A stretch of DNA of 64,000 nt. Source: Deroplatys truncata. Taxonomy: Eukaryota > Arthropoda > Insecta > Mantodea > Mantidae. Position numbers and translations under genes: made by a program. The notes beneath the pieces are model-generated. The model was not told the DNA's origin and did not search any database. It saw nothing but the letters and a program-made list of their open reading frames with translations. The DNA is taken from contig CM060990.1 in the NCBI GenBank assembly GCA_030765065.1, forward strand, positions 9,919,501-9,983,500, in the 5' to 3' direction. Shown one piece after another: positions 33,653 through 45,970 of the stretch (position 1 is the stretch's first letter; every line of letters starts with the position of its first letter).

Positions 33653-36182
33653 GGTATACCAAAATTAATTTCACCCTACCACTGCTGTTGTTTGGAATGG
33701 TGACTTTACTTTCTGAAACACTAAAGGCAATAACTTTAACTACCAGTACCATAATATCCCTGTCGACTTGGGAAGGGAAAAGCGCGAAAAATACGTATTG
33801 CAATGACCGTATTCAATACCTGGAAACATATTGTTTGTGTTTTCACATTTTATGGTTCTCTTAAAACTATTTTATTGGTCGCTGGCAATGTAGTCTTATA
33901 ATTATAAATGCTTCTTTTAAATTTGGTAAGTATTTTATGATTGTATGCATATTATTTAAATTTAAAATACGTTTTTAAAATCCTAGATAGAACATCTGCC
34001 ATTTTTTACTCTGAATTCTGCACTATTTCACAGAAAACTAATAGTTCCTATAATATTTGGAGTAGAGAAAATATTTAGCTCATCTTTTAGGGGAAGTTTG
34101 ACAACGTACCCTTCTCGTCACTTTTGATGTCATCTCCAATATATATTGATGAATCTGCTGCCGGCTGCTACAGTGCTGAGCCACGGGAAGTTTCTCTAAG
34201 GATATGCGTGGATGTGCTGAAGATAGACAGCAACAGTTAATTTGAGTGAGAAATTCAATGAAGGCTAATATCTGAGCTATGGAGTTGAGTTGCCGACCGT
34301 TTGAGACGAAGAATTAAACTGATTCTGAATCTGAGCACGAGAAACTGTAGCAGTTGAATAATTATAATTGCTAAGTCCTGCAGTATGAATTTTTAAATAA
34401 ATGTTTCCGCAATAAAAACTAGAAGCGTAAGTTGCCGTGAGTCGCTAAACTGCTTACCGGCAAAGCCCTTTGCGGCTACCGCCAAGGAAGTGATAACATA
34501 GCACGGCCTCTAGGCGCTACGGACTGTCAGATCACCTTCAAAGACTGTAAGCCCCTAAGGCTGTAAACGAAAGAAAGACAAAAAGGCTAATTTTAGAAAT
34601 ACACGCTCTTTTATTAACTTAAGTGCCGCCTACTCTCCAATTACCCCACCAAAGTTTCAGTTATACGTTGCCAAATATTAAGCTAATCCGCATCTGAAAC
34701 ACAACTTATACTCCCTGGCTAGCTAAATTCTAAGAATTCTTTCTCTTTCTAATTTTCAGAACTGACCTACGTGCACTTTCATAGACCTCTTATTTCTTAA
34801 CGTCTTGAGTTCTAGTTTCCTGAAACTTGAATTAATGGGTTTCTTGTAGAGCGAGTTTGTCGGAAGCCACTCTGCCTTCTAATGGCTTTTGCTGAGCACG
34901 CAATTTGCCTGGAACTGATCTCCTTATTCACTTACAAAATTGTGCCCTTTCTTCTTCCACTATCGTTGATATAATATATAGAACTTATTTATTACAATTA
35001 TTTATCTATCTCCCTATCATATCTGTATAAAATCGTACGAGTTACAGTTAATAATCCCGTTTTGAACGTTTACTGTACACATTGGTGCGATCAGCCTTCG
35101 TATGTTTATGTGTGTGTATGAGCTTTCATCTCCGTTTTAACTTTGAACAGCTTTTTCTCTGAATGACATTTTCTGATATAAATTACCCATTTCCTTAGGA
35201 ACTAAGGAAGATAGCTAAATGAAATTCTGATATGATAAAAACAATATCCAGATTCTGTTACCGAATTACTTTGGTATTAACAAATTTGGTAGCTATATTT
35301 AAGAGCATAATTGCTGATAAATTCGAATTAAATTGTAAAATTAAGAAAAAAAAGTCTGTCTTCCTTAATAAACCACATTATTGTATAAAATTGGACTAGT
35401 GAACCCAGAAGGCAGGCATCCCGTGAAAATTTCAAGATAATGGGTTGTGAAGTCAGGAAATTTAACATTGGTGTGCTAGGACTTTTGATCTCCCCTTAAA
35501 GCGGGGCAACACGTGAATTTTAAACACATTGTTTGTGATAATGTTTCCTTGCTTTACATTTCACTATTAATTGGAATATTCCACGAGACACCCCGAATAC
35601 TCAGCAACCGTTATTTGTTCTGAAATAAGAACATGTGCAACATGGTCAATTTATTATGCAGTGTTTGTGCGAACCACTTTTAAAATATGTCGATAACATA
35701 AACGAAAGTTTGTCTCCTTGGAAGAAGACAATAACGCTCACAAAGTCATATACTGCTTTTTTTATTCAGAAACTCCATAATATTCTGCAAGCATTGTAGA
35801 TTTTCAGCTCATTCATAAATTTCCTGTATCCTCAGAGATGTCTCCACTTCTATGAGGATTTCAAGTCATGGTGCATCATCTCGCTGTATGAGTGTGAGTT
35901 AAAAACACAGTTTATTCCAAATAAGTAAGATAATTCGGTATTTGATGAACCTTGCACATGCTCTAGAGCGAGCGTTCTGCAACTCGCCGACAGTTACGTA
36001 AGCGAAAGTGGTCGCGAGGCATTCAGTCAATCTGTTCGTTTTGTTGATGCTACATAAAGAGCTGATTGTGAAGTCCAGTGTTCGATACTCCTCGGGAGGA
36101 GGAGCAAGAGGCTGCTTCGTGCAGTGAAGACCGAACTAAGTCGCAAGATATAGCGAAGTGCCTGTAACTGAAGTAAATCACA
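33653..36182. other. no gene seen
   Basis: About 2.5 kb of AT-rich DNA. A somewhat GC-richer patch at 34,430-34,560 contains several short inverted motifs but no convincing tRNA fold. No repeat family member recognised. Confidence 0.45.
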
Positions 36183-36700
36183 CTAGTATACAAAAGTGAC
36201 AATGAAAACCTTAACATGGTCGATTTTGAGTTCTTGGCAAAGTAAAAGTTGTTCAATAATATCTAAATTATACTCCAATCTAAGACCGAAAATTAATTCG
36301 CATTTACCACTTGTGTGTTGGCTTTCGTACAGCTGCAGAGCAAACGCGACATCCCCCACCAACTTATTGACCACACGGGTTTCAATGTCAAGAGGCATTT
36401 CTAACATTGTTACTCGAAAACGGAATGTTGGTTATTTCTTCTTCCACAGCAACACTAAACACACTTTTCATTTTTTTGTGCAGTTGGCTTTATTCGTTCC
36501 TTTGCAATAATATGAGGTTTACTCTGTTGTGCTATTAATTCAGAAACTACTTGTGAAGCCGCTTTGCCAGAAACAGAAATATCTTTTACTAACGCACAAT
36601 AGGATTTTCCCATGACTTCAAAACACGCTCGAAATTTCATTTTGTTGATTTTGAAGCTACATGAGATTGACTCCTTTCTAAATTTCTTTTTAGTTTATTC
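36183..36700 (-). pseudogene. hAT/ZBED5-like transposase, N-terminal to middle remnant
   Basis: Minus-strand pieces in two frames: KAASQVVSELIAQQSKPHI with KERIKP (36,640-36,455), then MPLDIETRVVNKL and VAFALQLYESQH...IIEQLLLCQELK (36,407-36,183). This is the order seen in ZBED5-like hAT proteins (ASYEVA.LIA..KKPH.IGE.LIKP, then DIE.QV...L....FALQLDES and IEE.FLFC). In the catalytic-core block the expected LDES acid is replaced, reading LYES. A frame change separates the two pieces, so the gene is dead. The hAT end at 37,071-37,083 is probably its 5' terminus. Confidence 0.65.
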
Positions 36701-37059
36701 GTCACCATGGATTGATTTTACATTCGGAATTTTGTTTATATTCATGTCCACCCCTCATAAAGGCATTTAGCAGGTATTCATCACTAATACAAAAAGCAGT
36801 ACGTTTTTACGTTTTTGTGAAACCTAAAGAGAATTTTCGCTCACATTATTTAAATTGGCACTGATGTCACCGCTTGATTCAGGTTGTCTTTTCGAATTAA
36901 AAATGTTTCCATGATAAAATCTAAAAAAAAGCACTTTGGATAAACAGTCGCTCACAGGTATGCACTGAAACAGACCAATATGTTCCGACAAACCTAAACT
37001 GCGTTTATCACTAAGTGGGAAGAATAAACGAATTACGAAGCATACCACACGAGGCTGTG

Positions 37060-37084
37060 TAACACCCGGTGGGGAACCCCTGCT
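37060..37084 (-). mobile_element. hAT element terminus
   Basis: On the minus strand this reads CAGCAGGGGTTCCCCACCGG, a typical animal hAT end (CAG.GGTTCC/TC...). Position and orientation fit the transposase remnant at 36,183-36,700. The opposite end and the 8-bp duplication expected of hAT insertions were not found. Confidence 0.5.
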
Positions 37085-37124
37085 GTAGACCATCAATTCA
37101 GTTTATAGGCAGAAGTGTACGATT

Positions 37125-38834
37125 ATGTGTATCATATTGCCTTCACTTCTCCTTAAAGCTTTTCAGGTTCTCCATTCATTTTTCTTCCATCTACAATTTT
37201 GGAAACAAACTATTGAGGTACACGTCCCTGTGTTAGTCTCAATCAACTTGGATAGAGTGTGGCGGTTATTTTGGAAAGAAACTGTTGAGATACACGTCCC
37301 TGTGTTAGTCTCAATCAACTTCGATAGAGTGTGGCGGTTACTTTGGAAACAAACTGTTGGAACACACGTCCCTGTGTTAGTCTCAATCAACTTCGATAGA
37401 GTGTGGCGGTTACTTTGGAAACAAACTGTTGGAACACACGTCCCTGTGTTAGTCTCAATCAACTTCGATAGAGTGTGGCGGTTATTTTGGAAACAAACTG
37501 TTGAGACACACGTCCCTGTGTTAGTCTCAATCAACTTCGATAGAGTGTGGCGGTTATTTTGGAAACAAACTGTTGAGATACACGTCCCTGTGTTAGTCTC
37601 AATCAACTTCGATAGAGTGTGGCGGTTATTTTGGAAACAAACTGTTGAGACACACGTCCCTGTGTTAGTCTCAATCAACTTCGATAGAGTGTGGCGGTTA
37701 CTTTGGAAACAAACTGTTGGAACACACGTCCCTGTGTTAGTCTCAATCAACTTCGATAGAGTGTGGCGGTTATTTTGGAAACAAACTGTTGAGACACACG
37801 TCCCTGTGTTAGTCTCAATCAACTTCGATAGAGTGTGGCGGTTACTTTGGAAACAAACTGTTGAGACACACGTCCCTGTGTTAGTCTCAATCAACTTCGA
37901 TAGAGTGTGGCGGTTATTTTGGAAACAAACTGTTGAGACACACGTCCCTGTGTTAGTCTCAATCAACTTCGATAGAGTGTCTCAGTTATTTTGGAAACAA
38001 ACTGTTGAGATACATGTCCCTGTGTTAGTCTCAATCAACTTCGATAGAGTGTGGCGGTTACTTTGGAAACAAACTGTTGAGACACACGTCCCTGTGTTAG
38101 TCTCAATCAACTTTGATAGAGTGTGGCGGTTACTTCGGAAACAAACTGTTGAGATACACGTCCCTGTGTTAGTCTCAATCAACTTCGATAGAGTGTGGTG
38201 GTTACTTTGGAAACAAACTGTTGAGACACACGTCCCTGTGTTAGTCTCAATCAACTTCGATAGAGTGTGGCGGTTACTTTGGAAACAAACTGTTGAGATA
38301 CACGTCCCTGTGTTAGTCTCAATCAACTTCGATAGAGTGTGGCGGTTACTTTGGAAACAAACTGTTGAGATACACGTCCCTGTGTTAGTCTCAATCAACT
38401 TCGATAGAGTGTCTCAGTTATTTTGGAAACAAACTGTTGAGATACACGTCCCTGTGTTAGTCTCAATCAACTTCGATAGAGTGTCTCAGTTATTTTGGAA
38501 ACAAACTGTTGAGATACACGTCCCTGTGTTAGTCTCAATCAACTTCGATAGAGTGTCTCAGTTATTTTGGAAACAAACTGTTGAGATACACGTCCCTGTG
38601 TTAGTCTCAATCAACTTCGATAAAGTGTGGCGGTTACTTTGGAAACAAACTGTTGAGACACACGTCCCTGTGTTAGTCTCAATCAACTTCGATAGAGTGT
38701 CTCAGTTATTTTGCATCTTATATGTGCTTAAAACAAATACGTTTTATTGTTTCTTCGAAAAAGCGAGTACGTGGAAGAACGTGAATTGGTGTCTCGCTTT
38801 CTTTTCACTTTCCTACCGAAGGTTTCTGACTTGA
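37125..38834 (+). other. 569-codon ORF formed by a minisatellite (not called as a gene)
   Basis: The frame opens at an ATG (37,125), has a hydrophobic lead (IILPSLLLKAF), then 21 copies of a 24-residue unit (WKQTVETHVPVL-type, then VSINFDRVW), and closes 40 codons after the array. The antisense strand is open across most of the same array in 24-residue units (267 and 138 codons), and nearly all unit differences alter amino acids (T/I, E/G, F/L, WR/SQ). Both observations argue against selection for a protein. The frame probably stays open only because 72 is a multiple of three and the unit happens to lack stops. Confidence 0.6.
37197..38712 (+). repeat. 72-bp minisatellite, 21 copies
   Basis: The unit is TTTTGGAAACAAACTGTTGA, then GACACACGTCCCTGTGTTAG, TCTCAATCAACTTCGATAGA and GTGTGGCGGTTA. 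The period is exactly 72 bases throughout. Two main end variants, GTGTGGCGG and GTGTCTCAG, are unevenly distributed: the CTCAG form is absent from units 1-10 and clustered at units 17-19 and 21. The first two units are the most diverged, as expected for an edge of an array that homogenises by unequal exchange. Confidence 0.97.
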
Positions 38835-39774
38835 TGTCTGGTAACAGCTTGGCAAAGTCTAGTTGTTATATATAACATTTGAAAATTCTATACCTTTACT
38901 CTTATGATTTATATGCATACATAGTTTAAGTAGGTTTTAAACGGATCTTAAATGAACGTGATCACAATGCCCCTTCATGCTTGTTCTTGGTTGAAACTTA
39001 TTTTGTACCAGTACTGACCTAACGTTGATTATTGTGGAAATTGCACATTTTGAATGTCAGTGCTAAGTGTGTTTTGGAGACATTTAAGTTATATAATAGC
39101 CAGAGAGTTACCATATCAAAAATGCAATGACTATTCCATATGCTATAAAGCTGATTGAAGTTGTTTTATTCGACTAACAGCAGCTCACAAGCAAATTTCG
39201 TGACCTGAGGCACGACTCACACAACAGTATCGCAAACTCTTGCCGTGGGCAATGCGGCGTCGATACTGCAATGGGAGAAGTTTGTTGCAGAACCGGCTAT
39301 TCCAACTTAGTAAATATATCTGTAGCTGCAAGGGTTCTAAGATCATTCGCGAAGATACTAATTGCAAACATAACTTTAGTAACAACATGCTTTTTTTACA
39401 GTCCAAAACACTCAGCAGAGTAGAGCTTTGATTGTAAAAAGGTAAAGGGTGATTTAACTACACGTTTTATTCTACATCGTTGAGCACAGAGTTATTGTGA
39501 AGGAGTGTCATATAGTTGAGGGCAACTGACAATATTTCAGCCGGCGTATAAATGACGTAAGAGTTAAGTTTACTTTTAAACAGAGAGCTTAATCTGTGTG
39601 TTACGCAGATAAAATAGCACGTATACAAAATCCTTGAAGAATCTCTCATACTTTTAATCAAGGATATTTGGATGCCAACTATTAATTGAAATGATCACAA
39701 AGTAAAATAAGGTGAGTTTGAAAATAACGGATGAAAGAATCACTGATCAAAGATATCGTGACGTAAGAATTACG
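38835..39774. other. no gene seen
   Basis: 39,180-39,430 is slightly GC-richer and has 60-70-codon frames on both strands with several cysteines, but there is no recognisable domain or splice signals. The rest is AT-rich. Confidence 0.4.
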
Positions 39775-40258
39775 AGGGGCATCAAATAAGTAAGTTTCCC
39801 TATTTTATAAAAAAAAAAACATTACACACAATTTATCATGTTGAATTGATGTTACTTTTCTACATAGTCAAAATGTTCTTCCGAGCATTTTTGGGAACAT
39901 GACACAAGTTTTTCCAAGCCAACGTTTTACCAGGTAGGGTCCTGTACTCGCAACGAGCTGTTCACTGATTTTACTTTATCATCGGTGTTAAAAGTGCTTA
40001 CCTTTGAGTTCGGAGGAACATGGGGCAAGCTCCGGTGAATACAGAGGATACGAGAAAGCTTTCAGTTTGAATCTTGACCCAAGCGGAACTCAGAAGATTC
40101 AACTGGGAAGTTTTCTCGCATCCTCCATATTCACCGGATCTTTTCCCAAGTGATTTTTCACATGTTCCCCTGACTCAAAGGTCATCTTGGAGGTAAGCAC
40201 TTTAACACCGTGACGAAGATCAATCATAGGTGAACAGCTGGTTACGAGCACAGGACCC
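39772..40258. mobile_element. mariner-like terminus with a fold-back
   Basis: At 39,772 a TA is followed by CGAGGGGCATCAAATAAGTA and AGTTTCCC, a pattern like the ends of many insect mariner elements. Beyond it two arms of about 150 bases form an imperfect inverted repeat: 39,937-40,075 (GGGTCCTGTACTCGCAAC...) against 40,100-40,258 (...TTACGAGCACAGGACCC). No transposase frame remains and no matching opposite terminus was found. Superfamily assignment is from the terminus only. Confidence 0.45.
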
Positions 40259-41827
40259 GACTTCTGGTTCGAGTGGTGAAATGCGATTTAATATAAATTA
40301 ATTCCTCCTTTATTCCATCCCTATATATAGCGCTTTTCGCTTCAACAATGTTTTCTGCTTCTTTTTATTTAGTTCTGTAGTACCTTCTCAATAGTGTGAA
40401 AATTGTTACAATAATATACAGCAGCCTGTAACCGGGTCCCCCATCTCGTAATAACTGGTTCAGGAGGAGGTGGAAGTGGTTAAACTAATTGACTCTACTC
40501 GGAGATTTAAGGAAAACCTTTTTTAAGCTTGATACTAAACAATTAACAGTAGGAACATTTAAGCACAGCGTTTCACTCAAACGATGGACGTACTGCATGC
40601 GCCAAGCATGTTACATGAGTCATTCTATTACACCTACCTGCCTTAACCACGAGGGAGCAGCAACTGATAAGAACAAAACTACATTTTCATATTTAATTGC
40701 GTTATTGAACACTTCTGCGATAGTGGAATGATTTGTTGTTGCAATTTCTTCCACTGTTAGAAGATAAGCTTTTGAAAGTTCATTTTGACGGAGCATTATA
40801 TACAGAACGTTTACCTGCATGCATCTGGAGTCTCATCACAACTAACCCATCTTTAATAGAATCGCCAACTTCTTGTACTGTTCATTTATAAATTAACATT
40901 AATTGCTGGAGTGGTTACGCAAATGCTCTGGGTATTGTTGAGCGCGCGCTGTGTCGAATAGAACTAATAAATTTTACCTTCAACAGGTGACTCATGCACT
41001 CATGGTTTTGTTATTATAACTGCTTTTATTCCTTTTTGTCACAGGGTTTAGGTGTTTAACTAATTCTAAGCGCAACGAACCCGCATGGTTTATGATTTAA
41101 TACATACGTCTAAAAAGGATTTAGTTATTTCTGTAACTTGATTATAGCCAGGATGAAAGCACATAAAGTTGAACTGTTACTGCACTTTACGCAGTGACGT
41201 CGCAGATAACAAACAACCCGCAGCCGACACACGGTCTGTCGGCGTTTGCAGACGACACTCGCGAGACTGTCATCATCTGCTCGTCGCTGTATGTATTCTT
41301 GTATTGACAATGGTTTGAGTGTGGAACACTTGAAAACAACTGCTTAATAACGCTAATGCTTGGTGATGAGCTATCTTGTGTACGCTTTTTAAGCTCCAGT
41401 CACATTATGTGGTATTTCATTGGGCTTGTTTCAAGAAACAGTAACATATCTCGAAGCAGAAGGTTCTGCATCTAACCAACCTGTCTCTGCACGATCATAG
41501 AGGGCGTGCGCTTAGCAATGATTAGATTTTAGTGAAAACTTAATGAAAAATAACAAGTGAAGAACACGACGAAATTCGGCAGTGAAATCTAAATATAAGC
41601 TAAACTTATCTAAGTGCAACAAGATATTAATGCATCGTCAATGTGATACTGAATTGTAAAAGAATAATATGTAATAGTATGTATTTTAATGAAAACCCTT
41701 AGTCAATCTAAAGGTTCGGCTGTTTTTATAACGTGGTGATCCAATACACACAAGGAAAAAAATGGTATAGTTGCACATGTCGCATTCTCTATGGAAAGTG
41801 CACAATAGTATATTATGCAACGAGAGT
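40259..41827. other. no gene seen
   Basis: Mostly AT-rich. A GC-richer patch at 41,190-41,290 has a short CGACACACGGTCTGTCGG hairpin. ORFs are under 90 codons and unassignable. Confidence 0.45.
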
Positions 41828-41922
41828 ATAATGGTGGTAATTAAAACGCGAATATTATTATTAACCGAGCGAGCAAAGCGTGGTTAATAATTACCATACG
41901 AGCGTTTTAATCACCATTATAA
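41828..41922. repeat. long hairpin, about 38-bp arms
   Basis: ATAATGGTGGTAATTAAAAC (41,828 on) pairs with GTTTTAATCACCATTAT (to 41,922), and TTATTAACC pairs with GGTTAATAA. The loop of about 16 bases reads GAGCGAGCAAAGCGTG. There are a few mismatches and one offset. It may be a miniature fold-back element; I saw no second copy in the window. Confidence 0.75.
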
Positions 41923-44900
41923 TCAAGTTTCATACGCATTTTTATGCTCGACCATGTATCTAAATTAAAGGTTTCATAAGTATTTGTTTCTGGTTTGAGT
42001 GATGTGTTACAATCGTTATTCCTTTATCTATGGCTACAATACAATGATCTTGTAGCACCTGTGTCAAACAAAGTTGCTAGCGTTGTGAGACGTACTACGC
42101 TGAATAATCGATACTTGCGCTTTCACAATATTACGTGGTCACTTCTGATTGGTCAAATACCAATACTTTAATGAACAGGTGTACTTTAATGAGGCCCATT
42201 ATAGTATTGCTACCAGTTGTATAAATACTACGTTTTGGAATGTGAGGTTTAATATTGCTTTATGAATGGAATAATGCGAAATTGTACAAGAAATAATTTC
42301 TAAATGCTGGCTGAGAATACAAAAGTGAATTATTGCCATCATTATGTAGTATATTTTGAGCTCTACAACTTCCAAAACCATTATAACACAAACTCTAACG
42401 TAGCAGTGTCAAAAAATACTTCTAATCCTCTTCAAGATAGCGATATCACCTGATTTGTTCAGTCCCAAAGAGAAATGAAAGTTCTGTTAAACTCGTCCAT
42501 CCAGAATTTTCTCAGCACTAAACTCAGACATTCTCATTTGTAACTGTCTCTGACTCAGCAACGAAAAGTAAACCTTGAGTTTAAGATTAATTAAAAAATA
42601 AATAAATTGCCGAAGGCAGTGATTTATACAGAAATGAAATTAATTAGCCAAGAGCCCTTAAACAAAAAGATTTTGTAAAACCTCAGAATAGTCAAACAAA
42701 ACTGTATGTCATTATGATCTGCAGGCTGAATTTCCATAGCAATTTCAAGAATGTTTCTCTCTACGTCATGATATAACCTAACAATCATTGATGCTTTTCA
42801 GAAGCTCTCATCGTTCTTGCCACATTCTTAATGTAACTCCTTTAGTTGTAAAAGTTCACATTTTAAGATCAATGTATGCTTAGTACTAATATACAGTGAA
42901 AATAATTATGTATCAACATTTTTTTAATTATGCGATTACAATGTAAGGTAACATCCGCCAGAAAGCGAATAATTAATAAGTAGAAAGAAACAGTAGAACA
43001 TAATAGCAATAGGAAACAGTGTATAAGAATATTGGAATAAGAAATCAGTAGAAATCATGCTAGGTGAAAGTGAAACACGTTGCAGTTAGGGTAAGGAAGG
43101 TCAGGTACACTGTCGTGCATAAAAAGTGGTCCATTCCCTAGATCGATGTAGTGCTTTTCCCTCCGTAAGGTTTACATCTTTAGGTAACCAACCTTTGTCC
43201 CCACCCGGTCGGTGTCAGTTCTCCATGTGACTGGCCTGAAAAACAATATAGGGTCATAAAGCTAACCAATGAACAATGTTTATAATCAAGTGGAATGAAG
43301 GGGTGCTTCGAATACCACTTCTATGAAAGAGTTTAGCTACCACTGCTACCATTTACATATATTGAGAGCTTTCATCAGCGACATGGGGACGAAGGTTAAT
43401 GTTGTTGCCGCTACTAAACGGCAGTAAGAAAACGGTAGTGTAGCATGAAAAAGTTGTAGCGTTACTCTTCGGTAGTTCGGCCATACTTTGGGGGAGGTAA
43501 AGTACCCCGCCAATCCAGTGGCTACAATTATTCTAGAAAACCATAGGTGGTCACGCTGGTTGGGGTGGGGCTAGATTTTGTCAATGCCAACGTAAACAAC
43601 TCCGTTCCATTATGGGCCACATTTTATGCACTTCAGTATACACGGTCGTTACTGACCAAGTCAGACAAATATGACATGAAGACGCTGGGGGAAGGAATGG
43701 AATTAGGTGCCTTTAAAATGACTGGTTGAGTTGCAGATACAGTTTAAGAGGCTGAAAGTAGGGAACAAAGGTAGGGAACAAAACATTCGATGTCGAAGTT
43801 TCATCGGAAATGTGTGTTTTGAGGCCCCCTGAGTCGAACAAAATACTATTTTTAGAATAAGATCCACGCGCGCGTGTGTCTGTGAACAGCATAACTCAAA
43901 ACCGAAAAGTCGGATAATTCCAAACTTGGTATTTAAGTTCAATATCTTCTTAAAATGCGACGCGAGGATTTTCAAGAATACTCCCACCCCAACTCCCTTT
44001 ATATGAAACATTTACCGAAATTGTTTATTTTCTAGAAAATGCCTCGACGATTTTGATGAAAATACCATGTATTTAAGACATTTACATGACAAGTGAAATT
44101 TATATCTTGAATTTTCTGGAAAAAGCTTGTGAACTAAACTTTATTCGGAAGGAATTTTGTATAATCTTGTTTAACCGGTACTGGCAGTGTAAATAGTTAC
44201 TAGGATTGGCACTTGGGCTCTTCCAGGATTCCCAGGGTATTTTAATTGTTATACGCTTTGTTATTGCTTCATGTGTTATAACTATATTGTTATATTGTAT
44301 GGTGGCTTTGTTATGAGGTATATAATATATCCTAATATTGCATTTATAAGTTCACAATATCATTATTACTTATTACATTTATATGTTACATTTCGCTTAT
44401 GTAAATTAGTACAATTAATACAATGGAATTTCACGGTAGCTTCTCTATCATAACGCATTAAAAATGTGATTCATATGATCTTTATAGTTTCAAAACCATT
44501 TTATTAGCTATAAGACACAGAAAATATTAAATTATTTCTTTAGCACTCAATATAGTAAATTCTGCACCAAAAAGCTGCTAAGTTGTTTTTACTTCTACTT
44601 AAATGATTAACTAACACTTTAGTTTCACAATTGTATCACTAAAAATAGCAATTTTCCTTAAAGGAGAGCTACAAGTAGGCTTTGCACATTTCTGGCAAGA
44701 TGTTTTAATTTGTTTTTCCATGCTTCTTGAACACGTGGAACACCTTTGTCTCTTACTATTTTGTTGTTGATGTATAATAATATTGTGTGTTCGAGGTTCA
44801 TAGGGATTTCCAAGGGCAAGAAGACAATATTTTGCTTCCTTTTGCATGCATAATCTATTCATTAGTCCACCGTTGATGTAAAGATGCACTGACTGTCTTC

Positions 44901-45845
44901 CCAGCTGCAGTAAATGTTTAGAAAATAATGTAGCCGCATGGTCAAACATTGGTGTTTCGTTTCACTCTGCAAATGTCTTCAGATTGATCCATTGTGTCAA
45001 CTCTTCCTTTGTATTTATTACATTGTTCTATTATTTGTGGTTTCTACTAACAGGAGGCTCTTTGTACCAAACCATTCTCCAGTGAAATTTCTTGTACTAA
45101 AATATCATTAGGATTTACTGGAACATCATCCTGCTCGTCAACTATTCTTCTCTGTCAGGGACAAGCTTCCCAATATTGCATTGCAAGTATCCTGCATCAT
45201 TGTTGAAGTATCTTTTTAAGTACTTATATTAGTGACAATGAACTGATAGTGATACTATTTCTTCTATTTTTATGTACAACTTGTAATCAGTATTTGAAAA
45301 TAAAGATAGTAATAGATTAGCTTATCTGAAGAAACTAGCCGTTTCCCTCATTATAGCTTCCACAATGCTATCTATGGTTGACAAAATGTATAGTTTAATT
45401 TTTCGACAGGTTAGCCAGCAACAACCAGTATTTACAGAAAACTTAACAAAGATAATTTTTTTTCAATAACCTTTTATGATCAGCCATTTCAGAGATATCC
45501 GCTATTAATGGTTCGAAATGTTCAATACCTTTTCAGTACTTTTTCAGTCATTCTTTTTCAGTCCTGTCCATTTTCAGCTGTTTCTCGCGACTGCATAGAA
45601 AGCTCCAGTTGATAAATATTCGACTATCGCTATTCCTTTTGTATCTATAACGAAATGTGCAATGCAGCTACTTCCGAAAGGTTTTATCTCGATTGAAATG
45701 AAGTAGATAGGAAAATAATTTGTATACCCACCAATAAGCGATAGGGGTAGACAAGGTCATGTGAGTATAACACAGCAGATTTTTTAAGGTAGAAATAACG
45801 TGCGTCATTGCCTCTAAATGTGTATGCCTGTAGAGAGAATTTTTA
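41923..45845. other. no gene seen
   Basis: About 3.9 kb with ORFs up to 112 codons (44,611-44,949, minus; includes a CSTCSRS and CQKCAKPTC cluster) but no domain I can name. 43,380-43,700 is GC-richer without recognisable features. Confidence 0.4.
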
Positions 45846-45966
45846 CGTCGCTCTCCGCCGGGTTTGAAACCACGACCTCGGGAACTATAGACTAGCACGG
45901 TACCGTTAGACAACGAATGGGACGCTAAGAACCACAGTAGTTAAAGAGCGTCCAGAAATAAAAAAT
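45846..45966. mobile_element. S1 SINE copy with inverted 5' part
   Basis: The head (A and B boxes, 45,846-45,915) reads on the minus strand, while the tail (ATGGGACGCTAAGAACCACA, then AGAAATAAAAAATC; 45,916-45,966) reads on the plus strand. The middle body is missing. Full copies at 6,340 and 56,884 have head and tail in one orientation. Inversion of the 5' part with internal loss is the known signature of twin priming by LINE machinery. Confidence 0.65.
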
Positions 45967-45970
45967 CTCA

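Noticed and set aside
34430-34560. Possible structured RNA or tRNA in a GC-richer patch
   Set aside because: Short inverted motifs only; no consistent fold could be drawn.
37125-38834. A 569-residue repeat protein gene
   Set aside because: Both strands are open and unit variants are almost all amino-acid-changing; better explained as a minisatellite.
43865-43885. CG/GT alternating stretch as a possible Z-DNA site
   Set aside because: Too short and not associated with any other feature.
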